This document shows positions 23,245 through 33,304 of a DNA stretch of 64,000 nucleotides, in pieces. Within the stretch, counting starts at the first letter, position 1; every line of letters begins with the position of its first letter. The DNA is from Aquimarina sp. U1-2 (GTDB taxonomy: Bacteria > Bacteroidota > Bacteroidia > Flavobacteriales > Flavobacteriaceae): contig NZ_JAGKIK010000002.1 of NCBI RefSeq assembly GCF_017897595.1, positions 186,001 through 250,000 of the forward strand. The letters are read 5' to 3'. A program made the translations under genes and the position numbers. Under the pieces are notes generated by a model that ran no database searches, was not told the DNA's origin, and saw nothing but the letters and a program-made list of their open reading frames with translations.

Positions 23245-23360
23245 GTCATCACGAGGAGGAACGACGAAGTGATCTTTTTAAATGTATATGAAAGTTCTAA
23301 TCAGAGCTACGGGAGTATTGGGACAGACTACTTCAGTCGTATCCTCCTTCGCAGTGACGT
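23245..23360. repeat. Palindromic repeat, copy 3
   Basis: A full unit immediately after copy 2 in direct orientation. The outer ends GTCATCACGAGGAGG and CCTCCTTCGCAGTGAC are inverted. Confidence 0.7.
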
Positions 23361-23392
23361 GGTAAGTATGCAATGACGTGGTGCATTAAAAA

Positions 23393-23429
23393 ATCCCAAA
23401 CAGCAATCCTATGTATTGCCGTTTGGGAT
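23393..23429. terminator. Hairpin between repeats and peptide gene
   Basis: ATCCCAAACAGCAAT pairs with ATTGCCGTTTGGGAT (one mismatch), preceded by A6. On the minus strand it is followed by TTTTTT. It would terminate minus-strand transcripts coming from 23.5 kb. Confidence 0.55.
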
Positions 23430-23525
23430 GTTAGTGTCTCAAAGTTGATGTCTCTATTCTACTACGATCTTACCTTTTTTAGTGCCTTCAACAATTCAAA
23501 GTAGAGCAGTAAAATTTATTTTTAG

Positions 23526-23747
23526 TTATGTACAACTTGACGTATCAATATGCCCAGTGGAACAGGTTACTTGTACCCACATTCTTATTCCATTTCGGCA
23601 CGCCCAACCGTGACATGTTCTTGGTCCTCCACCACCAGAATCATCGTTGTCATTATAAAATCCAGAATTATGGCTATGACCCGCATTGATCTTTTTTAGC
23701 TGTTCTCTTTTTAATTTTGGAAATTTTAAATCTTTTAAATTTTTCAT
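23526..23747 (-). CDS. Small peptide precursor with natural-product-type leader
   Basis: A 73-aa protein. The front (MKNLKDLKFPKLKREQLKKI then NAG) matches the leader style of Bacteroidota natural-product/bacteriocin precursors, where the segment LxREQLKKINGG or -NAG precedes the cleavage site. The predicted core is rich in Gly, Asn, His and Ser and holds four cysteines (TCHGWACRNG, VTCSTG, SSCT), suggesting disulphides or modified residues. It is divergent from the nucleotidyltransferase-domain gene across 142 bp of AT-rich DNA. No C39 peptidase, transporter or LanM/YcaO gene is nearby. The product and its processing are unknown. Confidence 0.7.
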   Translation of the reverse strand: MKNLKDLKFPKLKREQLKKINAGHSHNSGFYNDNDDSGGGGPRTCHGWACRNGIRMWVQVTCSTGHIDTSSCT

Positions 23748-23889
23748 AATAATACATTTTTAAATTAAATAATTTGTTTTTTGTTAAAAGGTTTTTAATA
23801 AAGTTATATTGATTTAGAATTAGGGAATTACATAAAATATAATTAGCTATTTTACTATACTTTAACAGTACCTAAAAATTTTAAGTTTT

Positions 23890-25536
23890 ATGTCCTATCT
23901 GACTGAAATTGAAAGAAAAAATATTATTAATTTTCTCCTAAAAAAATATCCGATGGTATTAACGGCTATTCTAAGCGGTAGCGTAATAGATGAAACGGCG
24001 GATATAAATTCTGACATAGATATTATCATTATCGTATCGAATAGAAACCAACTACATAATGAAACCTTGTCCTTTAAAGGATATAAATTACAGACCTTTA
24101 TAATACCGTTACAACATTTATATGAAAGGTTTTATGCAGATTATAGTAGTGCTAGGGGGCATTTTATAGGATTAATAGCTAAGGGTGTTTATCTATTTGG
24201 AGATCTGAAATTAGCAAATTCCATAACTGATCATAGTGTGGAATTAAAAAATAATGGCCCTAAACCTATGTCAAATGAAGATCATCTTGATGCAAGAATT
24301 TCGATTACTAAGTGCGCCCATAAGCTGGATAATATAAAAGAAAAATGGGAAAATCTAATTCTAGACGCAGGGAAGTTAGTAGATAATTTGATTGGTTTTA
24401 AATTACACTCCGAAGGAGTATGGAAAGGTGATGGAAAGCATAGAATGAAGTTTCTTGAAGAACATAATCCGCAATTTAAGCAAGAGATCATTAGTGCATT
24501 AGATTTAGCTTATGTAAAGAAAGATTATAAGAAATTAGTAGAGATTGCTGAAAAAGAACTCATTGGTAAAGGTGGTTTAGTGGAATTATACCCTGTAAAC
24601 AATATCCAATTAGCACTCAATGAAGGTTCTCTATGTATTCATATCCCCTTTTTAGATAATTTTGAACAACGGCTCAACACTTTACAAATACTTAGTCAAT
24701 CACTTTTGAAGTTTAAAAATCGTGTTGATCAGAATTTTACTAATTATTTTTATACGACCTATTCAACTGGGCAAGGGTTTTCTCCACAAGACATATTTTG
24801 TGTCATACATGCAAAGCACGAATGGCTAAATAATTTTTTAATTGATTGGTTGTACGCTTTAAAAAATGATCATGATTTAAATAACATGCATTTTCCTGCC
24901 TTTATTGGTTTTAAATTCAGGTTTGTTACAGAACCATTATACAAAGCGGTTATACCCATTTTTAATAAACTTAACTCTTTTGTAATAGAGGGCTCAGATG
25001 AGTTTTTTGATCAAAGTTTTCAAATTTCTTCTGCCTTTGCTGTAGTTAGTGATTTGAACCACGTTTATTTTCATGGCAAAGGAGCAGCCTTTAAAGAGTT
25101 CCTGTTTTTTATGTTTAAAAACTATTTTGTCTATAGTTATGACTGCAATGAACGTATTAACTCTAAAGAACTTATGAGAAGGCGTAATGACACCCTTCTA
25201 CAATTTGAAGAGACCTATCAGCTACAAAAAGATATACTTATAAGATTGTGGACAGAAGATTTTGATTCCATTATTGAAAAAGAGATCAAGGGTTTGATAT
25301 CTTCTTTACCTGATTTAGAATCCGAATTAGCTAGTTTCCCGGATTATAACTCATATTTTTTCAGAGGCATCCAAAATAGTACTGTGAAAGAAATAGTATT
25401 CCTTAAGGAGTTTTTAATAAGGTGTCTAGAAATATTATTAATAGACCCCTCTTTTATACCTTATATTTTTTATGCTGCTTTACGACTTGGGAAAGTCACC
25501 TATACATCAATCGAACAAGAACTAGCTTTACATTAA
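23890..25536 (+). CDS. Nucleotidyltransferase-domain protein of unknown function
   Basis: A 548-aa protein. Residues 20-55 form a Pol-beta-type nucleotidyltransferase signature: LSGSVIDE, then NSDIDIIIIV with the two catalytic aspartates, and further strands to about 130 (GHFIGLIAKGVYLFGDL). The long helical remainder (150-548) is unassigned. It contains WLYALKNDHDLNNMHFPAFI and FFIFM/FKNYF-type stretches with no clear membrane helices. Related domains occur in aminoglycoside adenylyltransferases, MNT toxins/antitoxins and some peptide-modification systems. No HEPN partner is visible. It is divergent from a precursor-like peptide, which suggests but does not show a joint role. Confidence 0.65.
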   Translation: MSYLTEIERKNIINFLLKKYPMVLTAILSGSVIDETADINSDIDIIIIVSNRNQLHNETLSFKGYKLQTFIIPLQHLYERFYADYSSARGHFIGLIAKGVYLFGDLKLANSITDHSVELKNNGPKPMSNEDHLDARISITKCAHKLDNIKEKWENLILDAGKLVDNLIGFKLHSEGVWKGDGKHRMKFLEEHNPQFKQEIISALDLAYVKKDYKKLVEIAEKELIGKGGLVELYPVNNIQLALNEGSLCIHIPFLDNFEQRLNTLQILSQSLLKFKNRVDQNFTNYFYTTYSTGQGFSPQDIFCVIHAKHEWLNNFLIDWLYALKNDHDLNNMHFPAFIGFKFRFVTEPLYKAVIPIFNKLNSFVIEGSDEFFDQSFQISSAFAVVSDLNHVYFHGKGAAFKEFLFFMFKNYFVYSYDCNERINSKELMRRRNDTLLQFEETYQLQKDILIRLWTEDFDSIIEKEIKGLISSLPDLESELASFPDYNSYFFRGIQNSTVKEIVFLKEFLIRCLEILLIDPSFIPYIFYAALRLGKVTYTSIEQELALH

Positions 25537-25600
25537 TCCCACTGCTTTTTTTACATTTTATCATGTAAAATTTTCTACAAATAAGGAATTAAAACTTAAC

Positions 25601-25638
25601 AAAAAAAGCCCTTTTATTATTTGATGAAAGGGCTTTTT
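25601..25638. terminator. Bidirectional intrinsic terminator
   Basis: AAAAAAGCCCTTTT / GAAAGGGCTTTTTT with a 10-base AT-rich loop lies between the convergent genes ending at 25536 and 25660. It has A- and T-tracts on both sides. Confidence 0.85.
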
Positions 25639-25659
25639 TGTATTTTATGATTATAATTC

Positions 25660-28600
25660 TTAATTAAACAAATAACGTAATCCTATTTGCATTTGCCATC
25701 TTGAGGACTGGTTGTTCTCATCATCTATCTCCTCCACATTATCTATGTTTCTCTGATTAACCTGAAAAGAAGGTACACCGTTATTTACATTAATTACGTC
25801 TATTATTTGAACCTCGTCTCTAGTAAACTTTCTAACGCCCCAATCTTTGTTTAAGAAATTCCCAAAATTTAAAACGTCTGCTGTCAATTGTAATCCGTGT
25901 TTATTTCCCCCTACGTTGATAGAAAAGTCTTGTACAAAACGGAAATCAAAAATGTGATTCCATGGTCCTCTCTCCCCATTTCTTTCTGCGTATTGTCCTC
26001 TTCGTTCTCTTAAGTAATCGTTATTTTCAATATAAGAATTTAATTGATCCCATTGTTCAGCTACAGAAGGGGTTCCAGGAATGATCTCACCTTCATCGTT
26101 TCTAAATGGAACAAGATTAATTTCGTTCTGATTTCTAGGAACATATATTAAGGCATTATCTCGAGTATCATCATTTAAAATAAAATTGCCAAAATTAGGA
26201 GTTCCATAGGTATAGGAAAATGGAGAATCTTGGAATCCTTCATATACTAAGCCAATCGTAGTTTTTATATTTTCATTCCACTTAAACTCATAAGAGATAT
26301 TTCCAATAATTCTATGTCCTGGAGAAAAATCTGATCTAGTTACAGGTATTCTTGCATTTTTACCATTCACAGTGACTTGATTTCTCCATTGAGAACTATT
26401 TTGAGATGAAGATGCATCAAATATATTTTCAGATTCACCATAAGAATACGAAATACTTCCTTGAAAACCGTTATCAAAAGGTTTTTGTAACGTAAATGTA
26501 GCATTGTAAGAATATCCCTCACCGGTATTGGATGCTAGATAAATCCCTTGATAGGTGTTGTCAATCAAATCCCTGCTATATCGCAATCTATTATCTTGTC
26601 CTCCGTCTAAGGTACCGATTGGTCCTGCAATGTTAAGATTTTCGTACTGTAACTGGGTAATATTATCTTGATATAGGAAATCTGCAGAAGCAATTAAACC
26701 CCAAAATGGTAATTTTTGGTCTACAGCGATATTATATTTCAATACTTGAGGTAACTTCGTATCTGGTGCAAACAAATCTATTTGACCACCCACTGCACCT
26801 ACTCCTCTTTCTATATGAGTTGGCTGCGTATTAACATCTGGATTGAAAAAAATAGATTCAGGAGGAAAGTTTCTTTCTTCACTTGCTCCAAGGGTTACAC
26901 CATTATTATTGTAGGTTCCACCTGCCCAAACTAGTGGTACTCGCGATGTAAAAATTCCTAAACCTCCCCGAACCTGAGTAGTTTTATCTCCATTTACATC
27001 CCAATTAAACCCTAATCTTGGTGCTATATGAGCTCTAGGATTGATTGCTTTACCTACTCTCGCTCCACGAAGATCTTTTCCCGCCGCTTCTAATATCCCT
27101 ACAGTTCTTGTGTTAAAATCTTCGTTTTCAATCCCTTCTTCCCAGAAGGGGATATCTAAGCGTATACCAGCCGTAATTTTAAGGTTATCTGTAAACTGAA
27201 TCTCATCTTGTACATAAAAACCAAACATAAATCTTCCAAATTCTGCCGCTCCTACTGCATCATCACCTACGCTAGGTCCTGCTAATAATGGATAGCTAAT
27301 ATCATATCGATCAGCATCTCTTTCATTTAGGAACTGATCTGTTCCACTATTAATAAATTCGTCGGCATCATTAAATTGATCAAAGAACTGATAATAACCA
27401 AAATTACTAGCAAAAAAAAGATTCTTAGTCGATGCATATTCATTTTGAGTACCAATAGTAATGGTATGCCTTCCAGAATAAATATTGAAATTCTCAGCTA
27501 ATGTAAATACATCTTGATCTAATAAATTTGAAGTGCTGAATCGTTCGGCTCCAAAAGTTATCCTGGCACCATTGCCGTCTCTAAGCTGAACCGAAGGAAA
27601 TGGACTACCATCCGGATCTCTGTCATCACGTACTCTTGAATATCCTAATATTAGATTATTGGAAAATTTATTGCCTATAGTTGAGTTCCACTCTAATGTA
27701 GTTGTATTGGCCACGCTTTCAAAAACTTCAGACCCATTAGAAAAATTAATATTTCTAACACCAGAAGCTCTTCCTTCAAGATTTTCTGATTTTACATAGT
27801 TGTTCTTAAAGAAAATCTGATTGTTTTCATCTACGTTCCAGTCTAGTCTTATCGTAAAAGTATTACCTAAAAGGGTAGATAGATTATTTTCATAACTACC
27901 TATGTCGTAGTTGTAATTTGTTGAAACGAATTGCCTTAAATTTTCCAGATCAGCCGCTGTGGATTGACCTGTGTAAGTGTTGATAAAGAAAGGATTGGTA
28001 AACTCATTATCAACTCTTTCATAATTTACAAAAAAGAATAACTTATCTTTAATAATAGGACCTCCCAAACGTAGTCCATAGGTTGATGCTGTAAACTCAT
28101 TAACTTTAGTTCTCTCATCTCCTTCTCTTAGTAAGTCTACTGGTGTTTTACCTACTAAATCTTCATTTTTGAAAAACGTGTATGCTGAGCCAATCCATTC
28201 ATTCGTTCCTGATCTTGTAATAGCATTTACAGCTCCTCCTGCAAATCCGGATTGTTTAACATCAAAAGGAGCTACATTGATCTGAATAGTTTCAATTGCA
28301 TCTATAGTGAATGGATTTACTCCAGTTTGACCACCATTAGTTCCAGAAGCTGCTAAACCAAAAACATCATTGTTGACAGCTCCATCAACATATATGCCAT
28401 TAAACCGATTGTTTTGCCCGGCTATAGAGAAAGAAAATCCGTCATCTCCTTCATTTAATTGTGCTTGTGGAGTTATTCTTACAAATTCAGCAATAGATCT
28501 CGAAGTATTGGGTATTGTGTTAATTTCTCTTTGTGTTACGGTTGTTTCTGTACCTGTCTTATTTGAATCAAATACGCTACCTTTTTGAGCAGTAATAATT

Positions 28601-28956
28601 ACCTCATCTAAAGCATTAGTTTCTTCTGTCATTTGAACACTAATTCTCTCAGATTGTCCAAGCTGTAAAAAAAGATCGTTCTTTTTTACTTCTTCAAAAC
28701 CTACATAAGAAATATTAACACTGTATGGACCCCCTACACGCATATTGTTAATACGATAAAATCCATCAAAATCAGTAGTAACACCGTATTTAGTTCCCGT
28801 CGGTTGATGTATCGCCACAATTGTAGCCCCTGGTAATGGTTCTCCGTTATTATCGGTGACTTTACCATTAATCGATGATGTAGTTACCCCTTGCGCATAC
28901 GTTTCCCCAACGACTGCCATAAGGATTACAACTAATAAAAATGTAATCTTTTTCAT
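25660..28956 (-). CDS. Oar-like TonB-dependent outer-membrane receptor
   Basis: A 1098-aa protein with a signal peptide at residues 1-21 (ending ETYAQ). An N-terminal carboxypeptidase-like domain follows (SSINGKVTDNNGEPLPGATI). A plug domain carries DEVIITAQKGSVF, NTIPNTSRSIAEFVRITPQA and FNGIYVDGAVNNDVFGL, then a large barrel ends in GLRYLFN. The plug style (IPNTSRS, VDGAxNND) is that of the Oar/CarboxypepD_reg-like receptors of Bacteroidota and Myxococcus. The substrate is unknown and no SusD gene is adjacent. It stands alone, with a terminator after it and a 374-bp upstream spacer. Confidence 0.9.
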   Translation of the reverse strand: MKKITFLLVVILMAVVGETYAQGVTTSSINGKVTDNNGEPLPGATIVAIHQPTGTKYGVTTDFDGFYRINNMRVGGPYSVNISYVGFEEVKKNDLFLQLGQSERISVQMTEETNALDEVIITAQKGSVFDSNKTGTETTVTQREINTIPNTSRSIAEFVRITPQAQLNEGDDGFSFSIAGQNNRFNGIYVDGAVNNDVFGLAASGTNGGQTGVNPFTIDAIETIQINVAPFDVKQSGFAGGAVNAITRSGTNEWIGSAYTFFKNEDLVGKTPVDLLREGDERTKVNEFTASTYGLRLGGPIIKDKLFFFVNYERVDNEFTNPFFINTYTGQSTAADLENLRQFVSTNYNYDIGSYENNLSTLLGNTFTIRLDWNVDENNQIFFKNNYVKSENLEGRASGVRNINFSNGSEVFESVANTTTLEWNSTIGNKFSNNLILGYSRVRDDRDPDGSPFPSVQLRDGNGARITFGAERFSTSNLLDQDVFTLAENFNIYSGRHTITIGTQNEYASTKNLFFASNFGYYQFFDQFNDADEFINSGTDQFLNERDADRYDISYPLLAGPSVGDDAVGAAEFGRFMFGFYVQDEIQFTDNLKITAGIRLDIPFWEEGIENEDFNTRTVGILEAAGKDLRGARVGKAINPRAHIAPRLGFNWDVNGDKTTQVRGGLGIFTSRVPLVWAGGTYNNNGVTLGASEERNFPPESIFFNPDVNTQPTHIERGVGAVGGQIDLFAPDTKLPQVLKYNIAVDQKLPFWGLIASADFLYQDNITQLQYENLNIAGPIGTLDGGQDNRLRYSRDLIDNTYQGIYLASNTGEGYSYNATFTLQKPFDNGFQGSISYSYGESENIFDASSSQNSSQWRNQVTVNGKNARIPVTRSDFSPGHRIIGNISYEFKWNENIKTTIGLVYEGFQDSPFSYTYGTPNFGNFILNDDTRDNALIYVPRNQNEINLVPFRNDEGEIIPGTPSVAEQWDQLNSYIENNDYLRERRGQYAERNGERGPWNHIFDFRFVQDFSINVGGNKHGLQLTADVLNFGNFLNKDWGVRKFTRDEVQIIDVINVNNGVPSFQVNQRNIDNVEEIDDENNQSSRWQMQIGLRYLFN

Positions 28957-29291
28957 GTGTGTATTAAATTGTTTTTTTCAATTGTCATAGAACCTTCAAC
29001 AATTTCCTGATAATCATTTAGACACCCCCAAATGTATCTAAATCGCTTTTGATTCCATTACCTGTAAGTGAGTTAATTAATCCGTGCAAATGAACAAATC
29101 TTTGTGGAATATAACTTTACCTTAATGTTAAGAGTTTTTCACAAAATTTGTATAGCATTAAAGTAAAGTTATTTTGAGAGTGCACTGATCCTCAATACGT
29201 TGAAGATATTCAAAAGTTATCAACCAAAAAAAAGTTAATTAGTAATTCACTCTTTTCTGCAACGTTAACATTGTAAACTCGTTTAGATCTC
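28957..29291. other. Intergenic region upstream of the Oar-like gene
   Basis: 335 bp without a credible gene. A TAAAGTTAT inverted pair (AATATAACTTTACCTTAATG, about 29106, against ATTAAAGTAAAGTTATTTTG, about 29158) forms an imperfect palindrome of about 70 bp that may be an operator or small repeat. The promoter for the receptor must lie here, but no confident boxes were picked. Confidence 0.35.
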
Positions 29292-29333
29292 AAAAAAACC
29301 TTTGTTATCCGCACAGAACAAGGTTGGTTTTTA
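29292..29333 (-). terminator. Intrinsic terminator of pgi
   Basis: On the minus strand AACCTTGTT pairs with AACAAAGGTT, followed by TTTTTTT, starting beside the pgi stop codon. Confidence 0.8.
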
Positions 29334-30971
29334 TTTTTTTAGATAGTGTGCTAAAAGTTTTTGAGTAGAAACGTCGTGTTGATAACTTTGAGTCTTGTTA
29401 ATTTCTGATAGAATTTTTGTGGCCAATTGCTTACCCAATTCTACCCCCCATTGATCATAGCTAAAAATATTCCAAACAATCCCTTGCACAAAAATACGTT
29501 GTTCATACATCGAAATTAAAGCCCCAAGGCTTTTTGGAGTTAGTTTATCGATTAAAACTGTAGTTGTGGGTTTATTTCCTTCAAATACTTTAAAGGGAGC
29601 AAGTTGTTTCAGTTTTTCTTCAGATAGGTTTTTAGAAGCAAGTTCTTCTAGTACTTCGTTTTTCGTTTTTCCATTCATTAATGCCTCAGTTTGGGCAAAG
29701 AAATTAGCCATCAATTTATCTTGATGATCTTGATCTTCAAACAACGAATATTTAAAACCAATAAACTCTGCCGGGATCAATTTGGTACCCTGGTGAATTA
29801 ATTGAAAAAATGCATGCTGCGCATTGGTTCCTGGTTCTCCCCAGATAATAGTCCCCGTTTGATAATCAACCGGGTTTCCATTGCGGTCTACACTTTTTCC
29901 ATTACTTTCCATGATGCCTTGTTGTAAATAGGCGGGAAGTCGATGTAAGTATTGAGAATATGGGATAATCGCTTCACTTTCTGCGGTAAAGAAATTGTTG
30001 TACCAGATACTCAGCATACCTAGGATAACAGGTATGTTTTCGTCGAAGGAGGTATTTTTAAAATGTTCATCCATTTCGTGTGCACCTTCTAGTAATGCTT
30101 CAAAGTTGTCATACCCTACTGAAAGGCTTATTGATAGTCCAACGGCACTCCATAGCGAAAAGCGACCACCAACCCAATCCCATAATGGAAATATATTATC
30201 TTCACTAATACCAAAGTTCGTTACGTTCGGGATGTTGCTGGATACGGCTACAAAGTGGTTGCCTACTGTATCTTTTGGTGCTTTTTGGGTGAACCAATTT
30301 CTGGCGGTCGTAGCGTTCGATAAAGTTTCCTGGGTAGAAAAAGTTTTAGAAACCACTACAAAAAGGGTAGTTTCAGGGTTCAGACCTTTCAGGTTTTGAT
30401 GCACATGATCTCCGTCAACGTTTGATATGAAATGTACATTAAGATGATTTTTATAAAACTCCAGAGATTCTGTGATCATTACAGGACCCAGATCAGACCC
30501 ACCAATACCAATATTGACAATGTCTGTAAATGATTTGCCGGTATATCCTTTTAAGTCTCCGGAAATGATCTGATTGCTAAACGTTCTTATTTTCTCTTTT
30601 ACTGCGGTAATTTCTGGAATTATATTTTTACCGTCTATCTCTAAACTATGGTTAGAAGGAGCTCTTAACGCCGTATGTAGTACAGCTCTTTCTTCTGTTT
30701 TGTTAATTAGGCTTCCGCCGAAATAATGTTGTATGGCTTGATCTAGTTTTACTTCTTTTGCAAGTTCGATCAATAACTTTTTGGTGGTCGTATCCATTCG
30801 ATTTTTGGAATAGTCTACATAGAAATCATTCCAAATCACTGAAAAATCTGTTGCTCTACTGGGTTGCTGTTGAAATAGATCTTTGAGATGTTTATTTTTT
30901 ATGTGCTCAAAATGAGCAGTTAGTGCTCCCCAGGCTTTTGTGGTGGTAGGATTAATAGTTGGTAATGTCAT
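29331..30971 (-). CDS. pgi: Glucose-6-phosphate isomerase
   Basis: A 546-aa glycolytic/gluconeogenic enzyme that interconverts glucose-6-phosphate and fructose-6-phosphate. Family signatures are [56 protein letters not shown], the catalytic-Glu segment [19 protein letters not shown], and a C-terminal [11 protein letters not shown]. Length is typical of the long (E. coli-like) form. It starts 1 bp after the stop of the M23 peptidase gene, so the two are probably one transcript. Confidence 0.97.
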   Translation of the reverse strand: MTLPTINPTTTKAWGALTAHFEHIKNKHLKDLFQQQPSRATDFSVIWNDFYVDYSKNRMDTTTKKLLIELAKEVKLDQAIQHYFGGSLINKTEERAVLHTALRAPSNHSLEIDGKNIIPEITAVKEKIRTFSNQIISGDLKGYTGKSFTDIVNIGIGGSDLGPVMITESLEFYKNHLNVHFISNVDGDHVHQNLKGLNPETTLFVVVSKTFSTQETLSNATTARNWFTQKAPKDTVGNHFVAVSSNIPNVTNFGISEDNIFPLWDWVGGRFSLWSAVGLSISLSVGYDNFEALLEGAHEMDEHFKNTSFDENIPVILGMLSIWYNNFFTAESEAIIPYSQYLHRLPAYLQQGIMESNGKSVDRNGNPVDYQTGTIIWGEPGTNAQHAFFQLIHQGTKLIPAEFIGFKYSLFEDQDHQDKLMANFFAQTEALMNGKTKNEVLEELASKNLSEEKLKQLAPFKVFEGNKPTTTVLIDKLTPKSLGALISMYEQRIFVQGIVWNIFSYDQWGVELGKQLATKILSEINKTQSYQHDVSTQKLLAHYLKK

Positions 30972-30972
30972 G

Positions 30973-32226
30973 TTATAAAATTTCTTGTGGTTTAAACTGG
31001 ATGCTATCTAAAGTAGCTTTTATAGGTTCTATATAATTAAAAAATTTCGGTCTAAGACTATCAGACAAAGGTTTTGATGCGGGAAGATCTTGTTTAAACG
31101 GATCTACTTCTCTCCCGTTTTTCCAGAATCTGTAGCAAACATGAGGACCACTGGTGTTCCCTGTCATTCCAATATACCCGATTACATCGCCTTGTCGTAC
31201 AAACTGTCCAACTTTTACGGCTTGTCTACTCATATGTAGGTATTGCGTGTCATAGGTAGCATTATGTCTTATTTTAACATATTTCCCGTTTCCTCCTCGT
31301 CGTTCTGATTTTGTGACAATGCCATCTGCAGTTGCTAGTATTGGTGTGCCAATGGGTGCCGCAAAATCTGTTCCTCGATGGGGTCGAATTTTATTGCCGT
31401 AGTATTTAATTCTCCTTCTCAAGTTATATCGAGAAGATATTCTACTAAATTTTACTGGCGCTCTAAGAAATGCTCTGCGTAGATTGTTGGCTTCGCTATC
31501 AAAATAATCTATCGTATTGTTTATAGAATCGTCTTGAAACCTAAATGCATAAATAGGTTTCCCGCGATGTTCAAAGTAGGATGCCTTAATCTGATCGATT
31601 CCGGCAGGAATGGTATCATCAATAAATTTTTCAGTGTATAGTACTTTAAATCGATCTCCTGCTTGCAACCTCGTAAAATCGATTGTCCAGGCATAGATAT
31701 CAGATAGGTTATACGCTACCAAAAAATTAAGATCCAAATCATCAAAAGTCTGCATTAGACTACTGTATATCGTACCTGATGCTATTTTTTCAACCAGGGT
31801 TACGGGTTTTTTTCGCTTCTGTATGGTAATACTATCCCTAAAATCAATAACAGTGTACTCTATTTTATTATTTTGATATACAAATACCTGAGCCTTTTCG
31901 GTGGTATCTTTAGATTTTAATAAGGTATAGGGTTTACCGGCCATAATACGTGCTACGTTAAACGTATCTTTTATTTTGTTGGTTATCTCGAATACTTTGG
32001 CTCTACTAATGCCATGACTATCCATGATAGCACCAAAACTATCACCGGGTTTAATAGTGTCTTTAACTACAGTAAAATCATCTAGTACGTATCCAAATTC
32101 CATAATAACCGGCGGAGTTTCTTCTTTCTCAATCACTTCAGGAACGGTAACCTTTGCTTTCTCTTTTTCTTTTTGACACGAACATACAACTACTATAAGC
32201 AGTAGTAGATAACCTATTTGCTTCAA
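30973..32226 (-). CDS. M23 family peptidoglycan metallopeptidase (lipoprotein)
   Basis: A 417-aa protein with a lipoprotein signal ([12 protein letters not shown], Cys17). A LysM/OapA-like N-terminal region ([21 protein letters not shown] type) is followed by the LytM/M23 zinc peptidase domain. The zinc ligands are visible: HRGTDF (His, Asp) and the late YLHMS (His), with [12 protein letters not shown] completing the active site. It should cleave peptidoglycan cross-bridges or regulate such cleavage at the envelope. It is upstream of pgi with a 1-bp gap. Confidence 0.92.
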   Translation of the reverse strand: MKQIGYLLLLIVVVCSCQKEKEKAKVTVPEVIEKEETPPVIMEFGYVLDDFTVVKDTIKPGDSFGAIMDSHGISRAKVFEITNKIKDTFNVARIMAGKPYTLLKSKDTTEKAQVFVYQNNKIEYTVIDFRDSITIQKRKKPVTLVEKIASGTIYSSLMQTFDDLDLNFLVAYNLSDIYAWTIDFTRLQAGDRFKVLYTEKFIDDTIPAGIDQIKASYFEHRGKPIYAFRFQDDSINNTIDYFDSEANNLRRAFLRAPVKFSRISSRYNLRRRIKYYGNKIRPHRGTDFAAPIGTPILATADGIVTKSERRGGNGKYVKIRHNATYDTQYLHMSRQAVKVGQFVRQGDVIGYIGMTGNTSGPHVCYRFWKNGREVDPFKQDLPASKPLSDSLRPKFFNYIEPIKATLDSIQFKPQEIL

Positions 32227-32335
32227 CTGACAACTATTTTATTGGCACCGCCACAGGGTATCATATCCCTAGGCTTGCCTCGAAATTAAAAATCTATTTC
32301 TTACGAATGCCTCGTGGACTTGCCCTCGAGGTGAT

Positions 32336-33304
32336 TTACTTTGTGGTATTAAATTGATGAGCGACCCATTGCTGTCCCCAAGTTTCTTTTTCCGTTTGAC
32401 TCCAAAGATTAGGAAAAAACATAATTCTTTGAAAACTTGGAGGTAAAAACTTTTTCCAATTTGTTCCACCAGTAGCCAAAACTTCACCTTCCTCTTTGTT
32501 AAGATATCTGAAAGCTGCGCCCATGTGCATTAATAACCAATTAATATTCACATTGGTATCAAAAGTACGTAATGCTTCGATAAGCTGCACATTATTTTGC
32601 TCTTTTTCTGGAAGTTCTAGGTATTTATGATAAATCGTACTTTGTTGTACCTGTTTTGCTGTGCGCATCATTCTTGGGGTGTAGCGGTACTCGAATTGTT
32701 TGAGCGTGAGTGTTTTTTCGCCAGTTTCTACGTTGGTAGCGCCAGATTTCCAGTAGAGATATTCAAAAACCGTTTCTAAAGAGTCTTGCTCTGAAAACCG
32801 ATCTCTTTCTTTGGCATGAACAAGATGGACAAGTGGTGTGGCATAGATTTCTATGAGTCTAAATTGTACAGACTGGAATCCGCTGGCGGGTAGAAGCGAC
32901 ATTCTATAGTTAAGAAATTGATCTCTATCCATACCTTTGATCATCACATCGAATGAATTGATCAACACTCTGAAATATCGATTGATTCGGTCTAGTTTTG
33001 TGATAAAAAAAGTAGCGGTTTGTAATTTGTCATCTATGATCTGTTTAAGCTCGTGTATAATAAGCTTAAAATAAAGTTCTGTAATTTGATGGTACGTGAT
33101 AAAGATCTCTTCGTCTGGGAAATGAGTTCTCGGAATCTGTAAGCTTAGTAGTGTATCTAAATGAATATAATCCCAATAAGTTAAATAGCGATCATGAAGC
33201 AGGCCATCTAGATATGATCCTAAATCCTGTCCAGAATTTTTGAATTTTTTTTCTAATTGCTCTATTTTTTTTGCAATTTCTGGTCTTATAGGTTGGTTCA
33301 TCAA
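32336..33304 (-). CDS. kynA: Tryptophan 2,3-dioxygenase family protein
   Basis: A 322-aa haem dioxygenase that opens the indole ring of tryptophan to N-formylkynurenine. Visible are YLTYWDYIHLDTLLSLQ, FITYHQITELYFKLIIHEL (substrate and haem pocket), RFSEQDSLET and HKYLELPE. The C-terminal haem-ligand region is INWLLMHMGAAFRYLNKEEGEVLATGGTNWKKFL (shown by position near residues 260-295). The N-terminus overlaps the stop of the DUF3108 gene by 4 bp. No kynureninase or kynurenine formamidase gene is present in the window. Confidence 0.92.
   Translation of the reverse strand: MMNQPIRPEIAKKIEQLEKKFKNSGQDLGSYLDGLLHDRYLTYWDYIHLDTLLSLQIPRTHFPDEEIFITYHQITELYFKLIIHELKQIIDDKLQTATFFITKLDRINRYFRVLINSFDVMIKGMDRDQFLNYRMSLLPASGFQSVQFRLIEIYATPLVHLVHAKERDRFSEQDSLETVFEYLYWKSGATNVETGEKTLTLKQFEYRYTPRMMRTAKQVQQSTIYHKYLELPEKEQNNVQLIEALRTFDTNVNINWLLMHMGAAFRYLNKEEGEVLATGGTNWKKFLPPSFQRIMFFPNLWSQTEKETWGQQWVAHQFNTTK

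Noticed and set aside
22475-23360. CRISPR array or insertion sequence
   Set aside because: The units are 115-bp palindromes with irregular spacing and no transposase; they fit dispersed intergenic palindromic repeats.
23890-25536. Lantibiotic dehydratase or thiopeptide-type (SpaB C-terminal) enzyme
   Set aside because: A few segments (WLYALK, FIGFKFRF) look vaguely similar but the family motifs are missing; only the nucleotidyltransferase centre can be supported.
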